Notes: generated by a model from the letters alone, not told the origin. A stretch of 28,363 nucleotides of DNA from an uncultured Collinsella sp. (GCA_900545835.1 URBB01000010.1:1-28363), one strand, 5' to 3'; numbered from the stretch's first letter, positions 14,969-22,956 are shown. Numbers and translations: made by a program.

Positions 14969-16399
14969 TCAGGTGGTTGTCGGGACATAGGGATAGTATT
15001 CAAAGCGCAGTGTCATAAGCCGCTGCGGGGATTCAATAGCCGCGGCGATGATATTGGCATCGCGGGCACGATCAAACCCTTCGAGTTCGATCTGATACGA
15101 GACGTCTTGCATAATGTCCAGACGTCGCCAGGCTAGAAGTGTGTCGCCATCGAATTCCAGGGTCTTGCTTCCGTTTGCGGCAACGGCGTATAGACGCAGC
15201 TTGGCGGTGGTTGCAGGGTCGACAACCGTGACCTTTTTAATTTCGTTTCGAGTATTCTTGGCGCCCAACAAGGTGAGCAGTGTTGGGGCCACGACCTCGC
15301 CCGATGGCAAAAAGACGACTTCGATGGATTCGGGAAATGCGATGATGGCCGACTTGCGGACGGGTTGATTGGCGGCGGCAACTTCGATGTTCGCAGCGTC
15401 GATGACCTCCGTGTGGTCGAGCGCGGCAAGCACGCAGCAGTTACCTTCATCGATCTCTTGAGGATCAGCAAGCCCCAGACTGTCCGCGAGTTCGGAATCG
15501 TTTGGATCGGTAGCGGGTTCATTCGGTGCTTCGAGAGAAGCTGGGACGCTGTTTGTCGGCGACGGCGTGTCGCCCGCACCTGCTTCTTTGTCCGCGCTCT
15601 CTTCTTGTATGGTTGCGTTGATGGGTTCGTCGTTTGGGGGGAGCGTCTTGGCGTCAAACGCGGAGGGGAGAATTCCGATGGCTCCGGATCCGTTCCACTC
15701 CATTTCGAGAAGCGCCGGGTCGGCAAGAATGCGCTGCCTGCTTTGCGCGCGGGCATCGATTTCAATAGGGCCTGCCTCTATCCCTCGTGTAAGGCTGAGT
15801 GATCCGGATGGCTTCTCGAAATGAGCGTCTGTGTCTTTGGTACTGACGGCGTAGAACAGCAGGGACGCTTCTCCCGCCGCGATGGCATCGGTACCGGCTT
15901 TGGTCAGCCGCAACGATGCCGTGAATGAGAGGGTGGGCTGCGTGTCGTCTGCATTCGCGGCGGCGCAGCCCAGACATATACCGCCTCCTTTCTCAAAAAA
16001 CGTACCGTCGAAGGCGACCTTCGCTCCGTTCGCCGAGTCATCGACCGAAGCGATGTCGATGCGCAGCTCTAAATTGCATGGATCGCCATCTGCATCGAGC
16101 ACAACCGAGCGCCACGTGCAGACGGCGCACCCCGCCTGGGAGCCGTTTGCCTTGTTCGAACGATTGATATCCACGACTATCGAGCCGTCCGTATTACGAC
16201 GAAGGCATCCCGAGGTTGAGATTGCGGCCTGTGCGATCGAAAAACGCTTGCACGCAATGGCGCTCGACGGATTTGGTGCGGAGCTTAGGGCCGCTGGTAA
16301 GGAGTCTGCCATGACAGGAGTCGCCCAAGCGGCGGCAGGCGTTCCGGTTGCGAGCGCGCCGCAGAGTGCGACGACGGGCAAAAGGTTCTTCGATGCCAT
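14969..16399 (-). CDS. Secreted Cys-containing surface protein, unknown function
   Basis: 476 residues, not recognised. An N-terminal signal peptide (about 1-27, ending AAAWATP) directs export. The mature protein has nine cysteines, including two CxxC pairs: CAVC (91-94) and CLGC (142-145), and an adjacent CC at 321-322. The first ~240 residues look beta-rich. A Pro/Glu/Asp/Ser-rich, probably disordered linker (about 250-318) leads to a second beta-rich region. There is no C-terminal sorting signal or membrane helix, so the protein is either released or held by a partner. The ATG at 16399 has AAGGAG upstream. It is the last gene of a five-gene minus-strand surface cluster, 18 bp after the LAQTG protein. 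Confidence 0.75.
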   Translation of the reverse strand: MASKNLLPVVALCGALATGTPAAAWATPVMADSLPAALSSAPNPSSAIACKRFSIAQAAISTSGCLRRNTDGSIVVDINRSNKANGSQAGCAVCTWRSVVLDADGDPCNLELRIDIASVDDSANGAKVAFDGTFFEKGGGICLGCAAANADDTQPTLSFTASLRLTKAGTDAIAAGEASLLFYAVSTKDTDAHFEKPSGSLSLTRGIEAGPIEIDARAQSRQRILADPALLEMEWNGSGAIGILPSAFDAKTLPPNDEPINATIQEESADKEAGAGDTPSPTNSVPASLEAPNEPATDPNDSELADSLGLADPQEIDEGNCCVLAALDHTEVIDAANIEVAAANQPVRKSAIIAFPESIEVVFLPSGEVVAPTLLTLLGAKNTRNEIKKVTVVDPATTAKLRLYAVAANGSKTLEFDGDTLLAWRRLDIMQDVSYQIELEGFDRARDANIIAAAIESPQRLMTLRFEYYPYVPTTT

Positions 16400-16417
16400 G
16401 GGGTCTCCTTAGCTAAT

Positions 16418-16699
16418 TTAGTGCGGCCTGTTCATGTTTTGTTTCTGGCTGTGTTTGATGTGCAGACCGAGGCCGGCGGTTCCCGCGCCTGCTGCTGCGG
16501 CGCCTGCTGCCAAGAGCCATCGTTTGTCGCCTGTCTGCGCCAACGGTTCCTCGCGGTCGCTGCGGTCGAGCTCCGAGAGGTCGACCGTCACTTGCGTGGC
16601 GGCCTGCGCCTGTTCTTGCTGGGCAAAGGCCATGGCTGGCCCAAACGCTAGGATGCTGACGGCGGCGGCCAGGGCGACGGCCTTATGCCGTGTGCGCAC
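16418..16699 (-). CDS. Small LAQTG sortase-anchored surface protein
   Basis: 93 residues from the GTG at 16699. Signal peptide MRTRHKAVALAAAV...AMAFA (1-26), a short mature stretch with Gln/Ala repeats and VTVDLSELDRSD (38-49), then LAQTG (53-57), a Gly/Ala-rich hydrophobic segment (about 61-80) and a basic tail (HIKHSQKQ). This is a complete cell-wall sorting signal; LAxTG is the motif reported for class E sortases of high-GC Gram-positive bacteria. The mature part before anchoring is under 30 residues, so it may be a minimal anchor or spacer. A TTG start at 16729 is the alternative; the GTG gives a canonical signal peptide. It overlaps the end of the upstream gene by 17 bases. No sortase gene lies in the window. 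Confidence 0.75.
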   Translation of the reverse strand: MRTRHKAVALAAAVSILAFGPAMAFAQQEQAQAATQVTVDLSELDRSDREEPLAQTGDKRWLLAAGAAAAGAGTAGLGLHIKHSQKQNMNRPH

Positions 16700-17282
16700 C
16701 GGGCTCGACCGTCCAGGTGATCGTTGCAACCTGATCGCCTTCGCCGGTTACGCGGAAGATGTCGCGCGTGACGCGGGCGACGTTTCCGCTTGTCTTGAGC
16801 TTAATTTTGTCCGTGCCACCGGCAATGCCCTGGTAGCCCATGTCGAAGGCTGCATTCTTGGAAAGATCGAGGCCCGTTCCCTGCATTGCGGCGCTGGCGT
16901 TCTGGAGCGCGCCGTCGGGGCCGACCTTAAAGTCGATGGAGTTCTGCGCGGTTCCGGCCTTGGCGTCGGCAGCAATGGTCCAGGTGTTCATGGCGTCGAT
17001 CTTCATGTTGGTGACATGGATGCCGTAGGCCGAATGATTGTCGATGGTGGTCGCGTCTTCTGAGGGGCCCTGAAGCGTGCCGTCGGCCTTGGCGACGAAG
17101 GGAATAACCGTCGGAACTTTGAACTCAACGTTGTCGATCTCGGTCCTGACCATTACTTTCGTGGTTCCAACGCGCCCGGCCGCCATAGCTGGCGTCGGGG
17201 CGGCGCCCATTGCGAGCGCGAGCGCGAGCCCCGCGCCCACGACGAGCGCTCTGGCTCCGTTCATGTTCCTGGTGATGTCCAT
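16683..17282 (-). CDS. Secreted surface protein, unknown function
   Basis: 199 residues, not recognised by name. A signal peptide covers about residues 1-35 (GARALVVGAGLALALAMG...AMAAG). The mature part is beta-rich: VPTVIPFVAKADGTLQGPS, then IDNHSAYGIHVTNMKIDAMNTW. The pattern of a conserved PFVxxxDG loop followed by an IxNxS strand recurs in beta-sandwich surface proteins of gut Gram-positive bacteria, as I recall, but I cannot name a family. No cysteine and no anchor are present. The ATG at 17282 has AAGGAACGACC upstream. A small GC-rich stem (GCGGG/CCCGC) lies just before the ribosome binding site. It sits 90 bp after the membrane-anchored gene and overlaps the LAQTG gene. Confidence 0.7.
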   Translation of the reverse strand: MDITRNMNGARALVVGAGLALALAMGAAPTPAMAAGRVGTTKVMVRTEIDNVEFKVPTVIPFVAKADGTLQGPSEDATTIDNHSAYGIHVTNMKIDAMNTWTIAADAKAGTAQNSIDFKVGPDGALQNASAAMQGTGLDLSKNAAFDMGYQGIAGGTDKIKLKTSGNVARVTRDIFRVTGEGDQVATITWTVEPGAHTA

Positions 17283-17372
17283 GGTCGTTCCTTTCTATTC
17301 GCCGCGGGCCGTCCCCGCGATGATTGGACGAATGCTGGTGAATTGCGTGCGGTGTCGCGTCGACCGGAAAAG

Positions 17373-17882
17373 CTAGTTCTCGGTTTGCTCAACCCGCACC
17401 TTGACACGTGTCGGATTGCCGTGGCTGTCGAGGGTCTTGGCATCGAGTGCCTGGATCTCGATGTACGCCTCGCCTTCTTTGATGTCGCCGGCGGGGCACG
17501 TTTCGATTGTCTTGCCGGTCTCGACCACACCGGATTCGTACATGGTCTCGTCGTTTTGGATGACGCGGAATCGCTGGGGAAATTTATTGTCTTGGACGTT
17601 TTGCACGTTGACGCGCAGCTTGCCGTCCTCCTGCAGCTGAGCGACCGGTGCGACCGAAATCGTCATCATGTTGTCGCGGACTATGGCGTCGAGCTCATCT
17701 TGGATTTCCTGACGCGTTTTGCCCTCGGCCGTCGTAACCGAAGCGCCCGCCTCGGGTACGGGCTGCGACTGCCAAGCGTATAGTCCTACGGCGACAAGGG
17801 CACAGACGATGGCCAAGCAGGCAACGATGAGCTTCTTGCGACGACCCAGGCCTGCAAAGTGGGGTGGCTTCTTCGCGCTCAT
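17373..17882 (-). CDS. Membrane-anchored extracytoplasmic protein with a YESG-type domain
   Basis: 169 residues. A basic N-terminus (GRRKK, 13-17) precedes one membrane helix (about 18-37), so the bulk faces outside. The region FRVIQNDETMYESGVVETGKTIE (105-127) and the following EGEAYIEIQALD form a beta-sandwich-like pattern. I recall the YESGxVxxG motif in many uncharacterised small surface proteins of gut Firmicutes and Coriobacteria. One cysteine (C129) lies in the exported part. The ATG at 17882 has AAGGATG upstream and overlaps the upstream stop by four bases (ATGA). Function unknown; it may be a partner or scaffold for the secreted proteins downstream. Confidence 0.75.
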   Translation of the reverse strand: MSAKKPPHFAGLGRRKKLIVACLAIVCALVAVGLYAWQSQPVPEAGASVTTAEGKTRQEIQDELDAIVRDNMMTISVAPVAQLQEDGKLRVNVQNVQDNKFPQRFRVIQNDETMYESGVVETGKTIETCPAGDIKEGEAYIEIQALDAKTLDSHGNPTRVKVRVEQTEN

Positions 17883-18175
17883 GCGGCATCCTTGGCGGTA
17901 TAGATGCGCGCAAAGGTGGACGGGTTCGCTCCAAAGAGCATGTGAAGCATCAGGCGGCGTGAGTAGACAAGCTCGTCGAAGTCGGGAGGGAGCTCGATGT
18001 CGTGGATATGCGCGATGCGGTGGGCGAGCGCCGAGAACGACTCGGGGTCGCAGATCACATCGGTGGTAACGTGGTAGACCGTCGTATCGGGGAATGCCTC
18101 TTCGTCGAAAGGCAGGAGATGGGGATCGTCGTCGACTTCGATGGCGATGCCGTACTGGGGCCAGTAATATGCCAT
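17879..18175 (-). CDS. Small cytoplasmic protein, possible relic of a DUF559-like nuclease fold
   Basis: 98 residues, no signal peptide or membrane segment. The start MAYYWPQYGIAIEVDDDPH resembles the central strand of DUF559/Vsr-like PD-(D/E)XK nucleases (xxYWPEYxxxIEYDGxxH), and VYHVTTDVICDPESFSALAHRI fits the following strand and helix. The N-terminal part of such a domain and the usual arginine are missing. Residues IEVD and H keep some of the catalytic pattern, so it may be a domesticated or decayed nuclease domain; this is a weak resemblance. The ATG at 18175 has a strong GGGAGG, so the gene is expressed as a unit and is not just a fragment. It is first in the surface cluster and is coupled to the next gene. 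Confidence 0.6.
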   Translation of the reverse strand: MAYYWPQYGIAIEVDDDPHLLPFDEEAFPDTTVYHVTTDVICDPESFSALAHRIAHIHDIELPPDFDELVYSRRLMLHMLFGANPSTFARIYTAKDAA

Positions 18176-18521
18176 GGGAACCTCCCTGCTTCTGGGGCCA
18201 AAACTTCTGTCGGTTTTGGCTGTCGATGCCGACGGTATCAGCCACTACTTGACCAATTGCTGACCAAATGCTTGACGGATTGGTGTCTCCGCAGGTAAAA
18301 GGCGGCAAAAAATACTCCAACTTTTTTCAAGCGACAATCGCGCGGTCGGCGACGGCGGGGCCATATGTGTCAAAAGCATCGTCTGCCGAGGAAATCAAGC
18401 CGCTCGCCGAATTGCACGAACGTAAAAATCGCCAATTATGGAGACGGTCTCGAACACGTCGACGAAACGATGCGGTAACATCTCCCTGCAAACACTGTAG
18501 TTAGCTAAAGGGGGAGTTCGC
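18176..18521. other. Divergent intergenic region between the surface cluster and the lactate operon
   Basis: 346 bases without a credible gene. A hairpin GCCAAAAC/GTTTTGGC (18197-18204 and 18213-18220, 8-base loop) lies just ahead of the ribosome binding site of the surface cluster. TGACCAATTGC (18250-18260) is followed at once by TGACCAAATGC (18261-18271), a tandem 11-bp repeat with helical-turn spacing. On the lactate side, GAGAC-G-GTCTC (18441-18451) is a short palindrome. No promoter could be assigned with confidence on either strand. Confidence 0.6.
18250..18271. repeat. Tandem 11-bp direct repeat, operator-like
   Basis: TGACCAA(T)TGC and TGACCAA(A)TGC are adjacent and differ at one base. 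They are followed by TTGACGG. One copy per DNA turn is what a protein binding one face of the helix would need. It could serve the surface cluster, the lactate operon, or both. Confidence 0.5.
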
Positions 18522-20123
18522 GTGTCTGCAACCATCAAACCCTTCACCGACGAGTTCGAAGAGTATGGTCGCGATGAGTCTCGCACATCGGGCGAGGCCT
18601 CGAGCATCTCGTTTCCGACAACGGAAGACGAGGTCCGTGCCATTTTGGAAAAGCTCCATGCCGAGCGTGTCCCGGTAACGGTTCAGGGCGCCCGAACCGG
18701 CCTTGCCGCCGGTGCCGTGCCCCACGGCGGGCATATCCTCAATACTTCCCGTATGAATCGCTACTTGGGCCTTCGCCGCGATGAACAAGGCCAATTTTTG
18801 CTGCGCGTGGAGCCGGGCGTTGTGCTTTCGGAGCTGCGCAAGCAGCTGAGCAAGAAGGTGCTGCCGACTGCTGGTTGGGACCAGGCATCGCTTGAGGCCT
18901 ACGAGGAGTTCCAAGAGGCCCCCGAGCAGTTCTTTCCCACCGATCCCACCGAGGCATCTGCCTGTCTGGGCGGCATGGCGGCATGTAACGCCTCTGGTGC
19001 CCGCAGCTACGCCTACGGTCCCATGCGCCCACATATCACGGGACTCCACGTCGCGCTGGCTGATGGCGATTTGCTTGAGCTTCAGCGCGGCGAGGCTTTT
19101 GCCCAGGGCCGCCACCTGTCGCTCGTGACGGCAGTGGGCCGTACGCTCGAGCTCGATCTTCCCGGCTATACCATGCCCAAGACAAAAAATGCCTCAGGCT
19201 ATTTCGTTGCGGACGAAATGGACGCCATCGACCTCTTTATCGGTGCTTGCGGCACGCTCGGCGTTATCACCGAGCTCGAGATTGCCCTGCAGGCGGCGCC
19301 TGCGGTCGTTTGGGGTGTGAGCTGCTTTTTCGATAGCGAAGACAAGGCCGTGTCCTTTACCGATTCCGTGCGTCCCGTCCTGTCCCATGCGGCTGCCATC
19401 GAGTACTTCGACGCTGGCGCCCTGGATATTTTACGTCGCCAGCGCGAGCAGTCGACGGCGTTTGCCTCGCTGCCGGCGCTCGACAAAGAGGCCAAGGTCT
19501 GTGTGTACGTGGAGCTCGACTGCGATGACGAGGCCCAGGCGACCGAGGAACTGTACCACCTGGGATGGGTGCTCGAGTTTGCGGGTGGCCGCGACGATGC
19601 GACATGGGTCGCGCGCACCGAGGTTGATCGCGAGTGCCAGCGGTTCTTCCGCCATGCGGTCCCCGAGAGCGTCAATATGCTTATCGACGAGCGTCGCCGC
19701 ACGGATCCCACCATCACCAAACTGGGTTCGGACATGTCGGTGCCCAATGCACGCCTTGCCGATGTCGTGGTCCTCTATCGCCGTACACTGGCCGAAAGCG
19801 GGCTTGAATCTGCTGCCTGGGGGCACATCGGTAACAACCATCTGCATGTGAACATCCTGCCGCGCGATGCGCAGGACTACCGTCGCGGTGGCGAGCTGTT
19901 TGCCCAGTGGGCTGCGGAGGTAACGGCTATGGGCGGTGCCGTTTCTGCCGAGCACGGCGTCGGCAAGATCAAGGCGGGCTTCTTAGAGACGATGTACGGT
20001 CACGAGGCCATGGTCGAGTCGGCGCGGCTCAAGCTCCAGCTCGATCCCGACGGGCAGCTGGGTCGCGGCAACCTGTTTTCGGAGAAGCTCTTGGATGAGC
20101 TTGTCCAGAAAGGGGGCGCGTGA
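18522..20123 (+). CDS. lctD: FAD-linked 2-hydroxyacid (lactate) dehydrogenase, LctD/GlcD family
   Basis: 533 residues. FAD_binding_4 (PCMH-type) domain at the N-terminus, with VPVTVQGARTGLAAGAVPHGG (50-70) as FAD loop, FPTDPTEASACLGGMAACNASG, and KTKNASGYF. FAD-oxidase_C domain follows, with AWGHIGNNHLHVNILP and SAEHGVGKIKAGF near the end. The enzyme should oxidise D-lactate or another 2-hydroxyacid such as glycolate to the keto acid. The GTG start at 18522 has AAAGGGGGAG upstream. The stop overlaps the EtfB start (GTGA). The partnership with EtfB and EtfA is that of the bifurcating lactate dehydrogenase LctBCD of Acetobacterium woodii, so electrons would go to the ETF and not to a quinone. 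Substrate and direction are inferred. Confidence 0.85.
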   Translation: MSATIKPFTDEFEEYGRDESRTSGEASSISFPTTEDEVRAILEKLHAERVPVTVQGARTGLAAGAVPHGGHILNTSRMNRYLGLRRDEQGQFLLRVEPGVVLSELRKQLSKKVLPTAGWDQASLEAYEEFQEAPEQFFPTDPTEASACLGGMAACNASGARSYAYGPMRPHITGLHVALADGDLLELQRGEAFAQGRHLSLVTAVGRTLELDLPGYTMPKTKNASGYFVADEMDAIDLFIGACGTLGVITELEIALQAAPAVVWGVSCFFDSEDKAVSFTDSVRPVLSHAAAIEYFDAGALDILRRQREQSTAFASLPALDKEAKVCVYVELDCDDEAQATEELYHLGWVLEFAGGRDDATWVARTEVDRECQRFFRHAVPESVNMLIDERRRTDPTITKLGSDMSVPNARLADVVVLYRRTLAESGLESAAWGHIGNNHLHVNILPRDAQDYRRGGELFAQWAAEVTAMGGAVSAEHGVGKIKAGFLETMYGHEAMVESARLKLQLDPDGQLGRGNLFSEKLLDELVQKGGA

Positions 20124-20941
20124 AGATGAGCGATTTCCATATGGTGGTGTGCGTCAAGGCCGTGCCGGGCAGCACCGAGGTCAAGATGGACCCCAAGACC
20201 AATACCATCGTGCGCGATGGCAAGCAGGCGGTCATTAATCCCTTTGATGCGAGCGCTTTGGAATGCGCGCTGGCGCTGAAAGACGACTTTATCGGCTTTG
20301 GCATGGACGTGCGCGTAACGGTGGTGTCGATGGGCATCCCCGCGACCGAGTCGCTGCTGCGCGACTGCATCGCCCGCGGTGCCGACGACGCGCTGCTGCT
20401 GACCGATCGCGCCTTTGCAGGTGCCGATACCCTGGCGACCACCTACGCCCTCAAGTGCGGCATCGAGGCGCTCGACGAGGACTTCGACCTGCTCATCTGC
20501 GGCAAGATGGCAGTGGACGGCGATACGGCCCAGATTGGTCCCGAGCTTGCCGGTGCCTTTGAGATCCCCTGCGTGACCGACGTGAGCTGCGTGCAAAGCG
20601 CGGGCTTTACGACGTGTGGCTCGCTGGCGCTCGTTCACGGATGCGATGCCGGCGAGGAGACGGTGTACCTTGAGATGCCGTGCGCGATGACGACCGTCAA
20701 GGAGATTGGCCAGTTGCGTATGCCGAGTATTGCCGGTATTCGCGCGGCAGAGGAGGCGGACGTGCGCGTGGTCAGTGCCGCCGACGTGAACGCCGACCCC
20801 GCGCGTTGCGGCCTTGCCGGGTCGCCGACACAGGTCGTGCGCTCGTTTGTGCCCGACCGTGACCAAACGTGCGAGACCGTTGAGGGGACGGCGTCCGAGC
20901 AGGCGGCAAAGCTTGCCAAGATTATCGAGGGGATGGCATAG
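20120..20941 (+). CDS. etfB: Electron transfer flavoprotein beta subunit (EtfB/LctB)
   Basis: 273 residues. Signatures: MVVCVKAVPGSTEVKMD at the N-terminus, INPFDASALECALALKD, a central VTVVSMG...LLRDCIARGADDALLLTDRAF, and DLLICGKMAVDGDTAQIGPELAG, the nucleotide-binding motif of ETF-beta. In bifurcating ETFs this subunit binds the bifurcating FAD and NADH. The preferred start is the GTG at 20120, which shares GTGA with the lctD stop and follows AAAGGGGG; an ATG at 20126 is possible. The TAG stop is directly followed by the etfA ATG, so all three genes are tightly coupled. Confidence 0.9.
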   Translation: MKMSDFHMVVCVKAVPGSTEVKMDPKTNTIVRDGKQAVINPFDASALECALALKDDFIGFGMDVRVTVVSMGIPATESLLRDCIARGADDALLLTDRAFAGADTLATTYALKCGIEALDEDFDLLICGKMAVDGDTAQIGPELAGAFEIPCVTDVSCVQSAGFTTCGSLALVHGCDAGEETVYLEMPCAMTTVKEIGQLRMPSIAGIRAAEEADVRVVSAADVNADPARCGLAGSPTQVVRSFVPDRDQTCETVEGTASEQAAKLAKIIEGMA

Positions 20942-22147
20942 ATGGGCGGACTGATTATCGATAGCGAAGCCTGTATCGGCTGCGGTCGCTGCGTTCGCGC
21001 CTGTGCCTCGGGCGGCATCGTAGTGGAAGGCGAGCGACCCAGCCGATGCGCCCGCGTAACCGACGGCTGCATCCTATGCGGTGGGTGCGTCGACGCCTGC
21101 CCCGTCAACGCTATCTCGATCGAGCGTGACGAGGCCGCTGGTACGGTGGACCTTGATGCATATCGAGACATTTGGGTCTTCGTGCAGACTGACGAGCACG
21201 ATGCCGTGGCTCCCGTGGCCTACGAGCTCATGGGCAAGGGGCGCGAGCTTGCCGATGCTCGCGGCTGCCGTCTGGTGGCACTGATCGGTATGGGCCCCGA
21301 GGGTTCTCTCGGCGACCTGGAGCATCTGGTTTGCGCGGGCGCCGACGAAGTCCTGGCCTGTCGCGACGAGCGCCTGCGCCAAAACGATGCGGAGGTCTAC
21401 GCCCGCTTGATCTGCGATTTGGTAGCCGAACGCAAACCCGAGGCCATCCTATACGGCGCGACCGCTTTTGGCCGCGAACTGGCACCCGGCGTTGCCGTGC
21501 GTTTGCAGACGGGCCTTACGGCTGACTGCACCGTACTTTCGATGGATACGGAGACGGGGCTGCTGCAACAGACGCGTCCGGCGTTTGGCGGCAACCTGAT
21601 GGCCACCATCGTCTGCCCCAATCATCGTCCCCAGATGGCAACGGTTCGTCCCGGCATCTTTAAGGCGCCCGACTTCGACTACGGCCGCTCCGGCACGATC
21701 ACCCAGGTGATGCTTGCGGAAGACGTTAAGGCTCGTGTCGAGATCTCGATTCCCGCCGAGGAGTGGGGGCAGCAGGCCTCGATCGCCGATGCCGAGCGCT
21801 TGGTCGTGGTGGGCCGCGGCATTGGCTCCAAGAAGAATCTGCCCCTGATGCGAAGGCTCGCCGAGGCTCTGGGAGCCGAGCTTGGCTGCACGCGACCTGT
21901 CGTGGAGGCCGGCTGGTTGGAGTATCGCCATCAGATTGGCCAGACCGGCGTATCGGTTTCGCCCAAGCTTCTCGTGAGTATCGGTGTTTCGGGCGCCATC
22001 CAGCATCTTGCCGGCATCGGTGGGGCAGAGTGCATTATCGCCATCAACGAGGACCCGGATGCCCCCATCTTTGGTGCTGCCCAGTACAAGGTTGTCGGCG
22101 ATGCCGTCGAGGTCGTCGAGGAACTGCTGTCCCAGCTTGAGCGCTAG
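20942..22147 (+). CDS. etfA: Electron transfer flavoprotein alpha subunit with N-terminal 2[4Fe-4S] ferredoxin domain (LctC-type)
   Basis: 401 residues. The first ~60 hold two cluster motifs: CIGCGRCVRAC (C11, C14, C17, C21) and CILCGGCVDACPV (C43, C46, C49, C53). The ETF-alpha domain follows, with ILYGATAFGRELAPGVAVRL, FGGNLMATIVCPNHRPQMATVRPG, VVVGRGIGSKKNL, the FAD-binding GQTGVSVSPKLLVSIGVSGAIQH, and INEDPDAPIFGAAQYKVVGD. Ferredoxin-domain EtfA proteins are the LctC type, consistent with ferredoxin reduction or delivery by a bifurcating complex. It starts with no gap after etfB. Its TAG stop shares CTAG with the stop of the convergent HD gene, and no terminator hairpin is seen. Confidence 0.9.
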   Translation: MGGLIIDSEACIGCGRCVRACASGGIVVEGERPSRCARVTDGCILCGGCVDACPVNAISIERDEAAGTVDLDAYRDIWVFVQTDEHDAVAPVAYELMGKGRELADARGCRLVALIGMGPEGSLGDLEHLVCAGADEVLACRDERLRQNDAEVYARLICDLVAERKPEAILYGATAFGRELAPGVAVRLQTGLTADCTVLSMDTETGLLQQTRPAFGGNLMATIVCPNHRPQMATVRPGIFKAPDFDYGRSGTITQVMLAEDVKARVEISIPAEEWGQQASIADAERLVVVGRGIGSKKNLPLMRRLAEALGAELGCTRPVVEAGWLEYRHQIGQTGVSVSPKLLVSIGVSGAIQHLAGIGGAECIIAINEDPDAPIFGAAQYKVVGDAVEVVEELLSQLER

Positions 22148-22956
22148 GCGCGCGCCAGCCAGTCGCGCATCTCGTCCTTAAGGCGGCTCCAAGTCGCCTG
22201 CGTGGCGGGGTCGGTAAAGGGCCGCGTAATGCCAAAGGGCGCGTCGAGCAGGCGGTAGATATCGCCCTGCTCGCGCGCCAGCGTGCGGCTCGCTGGATAG
22301 ACGAGCTCAAACATAAAGCAGATGAATCCCACCAGGTAGTCCGCCGGCTCGTTGCGCTCGTCGCGCGCGACGCACCGATGCTCGTCAAAGGCGGCAAGCG
22401 TCGGTACCGAGAAGCGACTGGCTAGAAACGCGTCCTCATCCACCTTGAGGATGGTATCGACGGTGCTGTCGGCGATGGTGCGCATAATGTCGATCTTGTC
22501 GCCATCGCGCACGATATCGCAGAAGCACCGTGTACGCTCGTCGAGTTGTGCCGGCAGGCGAAAGTCGCTGTGATAGGCGATGCTCGCTCGGATGAGCTCG
22601 TCATGCGCACCGGTTTCGATAAAGTCACGGATGTTTGTCGTGGCGGGTGCATCGGCGGGATTCTCGCCAAAGAGGACCTCGATGCCCAGCGCCGCATGGC
22701 TCATGCTCTCGGCGTCCTTAAAGGTGTCCCAGCGTCGCAGCTGCTCAAAGCGGCCCATATCGTGTAGCAGGCCGCAAAGCCATGCCAGGTCAATATCTTC
22801 TGACGACCAGCCCTGCTCGCGCGCTACGGCATCGCATGCCTCGGCCACGTGGTACGTATGCTCGATTTTGAGCGCGATGCGTGGGTTGGTGGCGTCGTAG
22901 GCATCGGTGTAGCTTTTGAAGGCCGCGCGCGCCTGGTCTCGATCGATAGCTGTCAT
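22144..22956 (-). CDS. HD-domain phosphohydrolase
   Basis: 270 residues. HD-superfamily metal-binding pattern: H33/H36 in IEHTYHVAEAC, H65-D66 in LLHDMGRFEQ, H87 in MSHAALG, H128 in IAYHSD and D157 in RDGDKIDIMR. This set is typical of HD proteins that hydrolyse nucleotides or related phosphate esters; the closest match in my memory is the general HD family of small cytoplasmic proteins in Firmicutes and Coriobacteria. No (p)ppGpp synthetase or nucleic-acid domain accompanies it. The ATG at 22956 has AGGAAG upstream. It converges with etfA and overlaps it by four bases. Confidence 0.8.
   Translation of the reverse strand: MTAIDRDQARAAFKSYTDAYDATNPRIALKIEHTYHVAEACDAVAREQGWSSEDIDLAWLCGLLHDMGRFEQLRRWDTFKDAESMSHAALGIEVLFGENPADAPATTNIRDFIETGAHDELIRASIAYHSDFRLPAQLDERTRCFCDIVRDGDKIDIMRTIADSTVDTILKVDEDAFLASRFSVPTLAAFDEHRCVARDERNEPADYLVGFICFMFELVYPASRTLAREQGDIYRLLDAPFGITRPFTDPATQATWSRLKDEMRDWLARA

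Noticed and set aside
17957..17968. GTGAGTAGAC as another copy of the inverted-repeat arm
   Set aside because: Only a 10-base match within coding sequence, without the T tract and GCAATA; likely chance.
18268..18504. 78-residue plus-strand ORF in the divergent intergenic region
   Set aside because: No ribosome binding site before its ATG, basic low-complexity product, and it covers the operator-like repeats.
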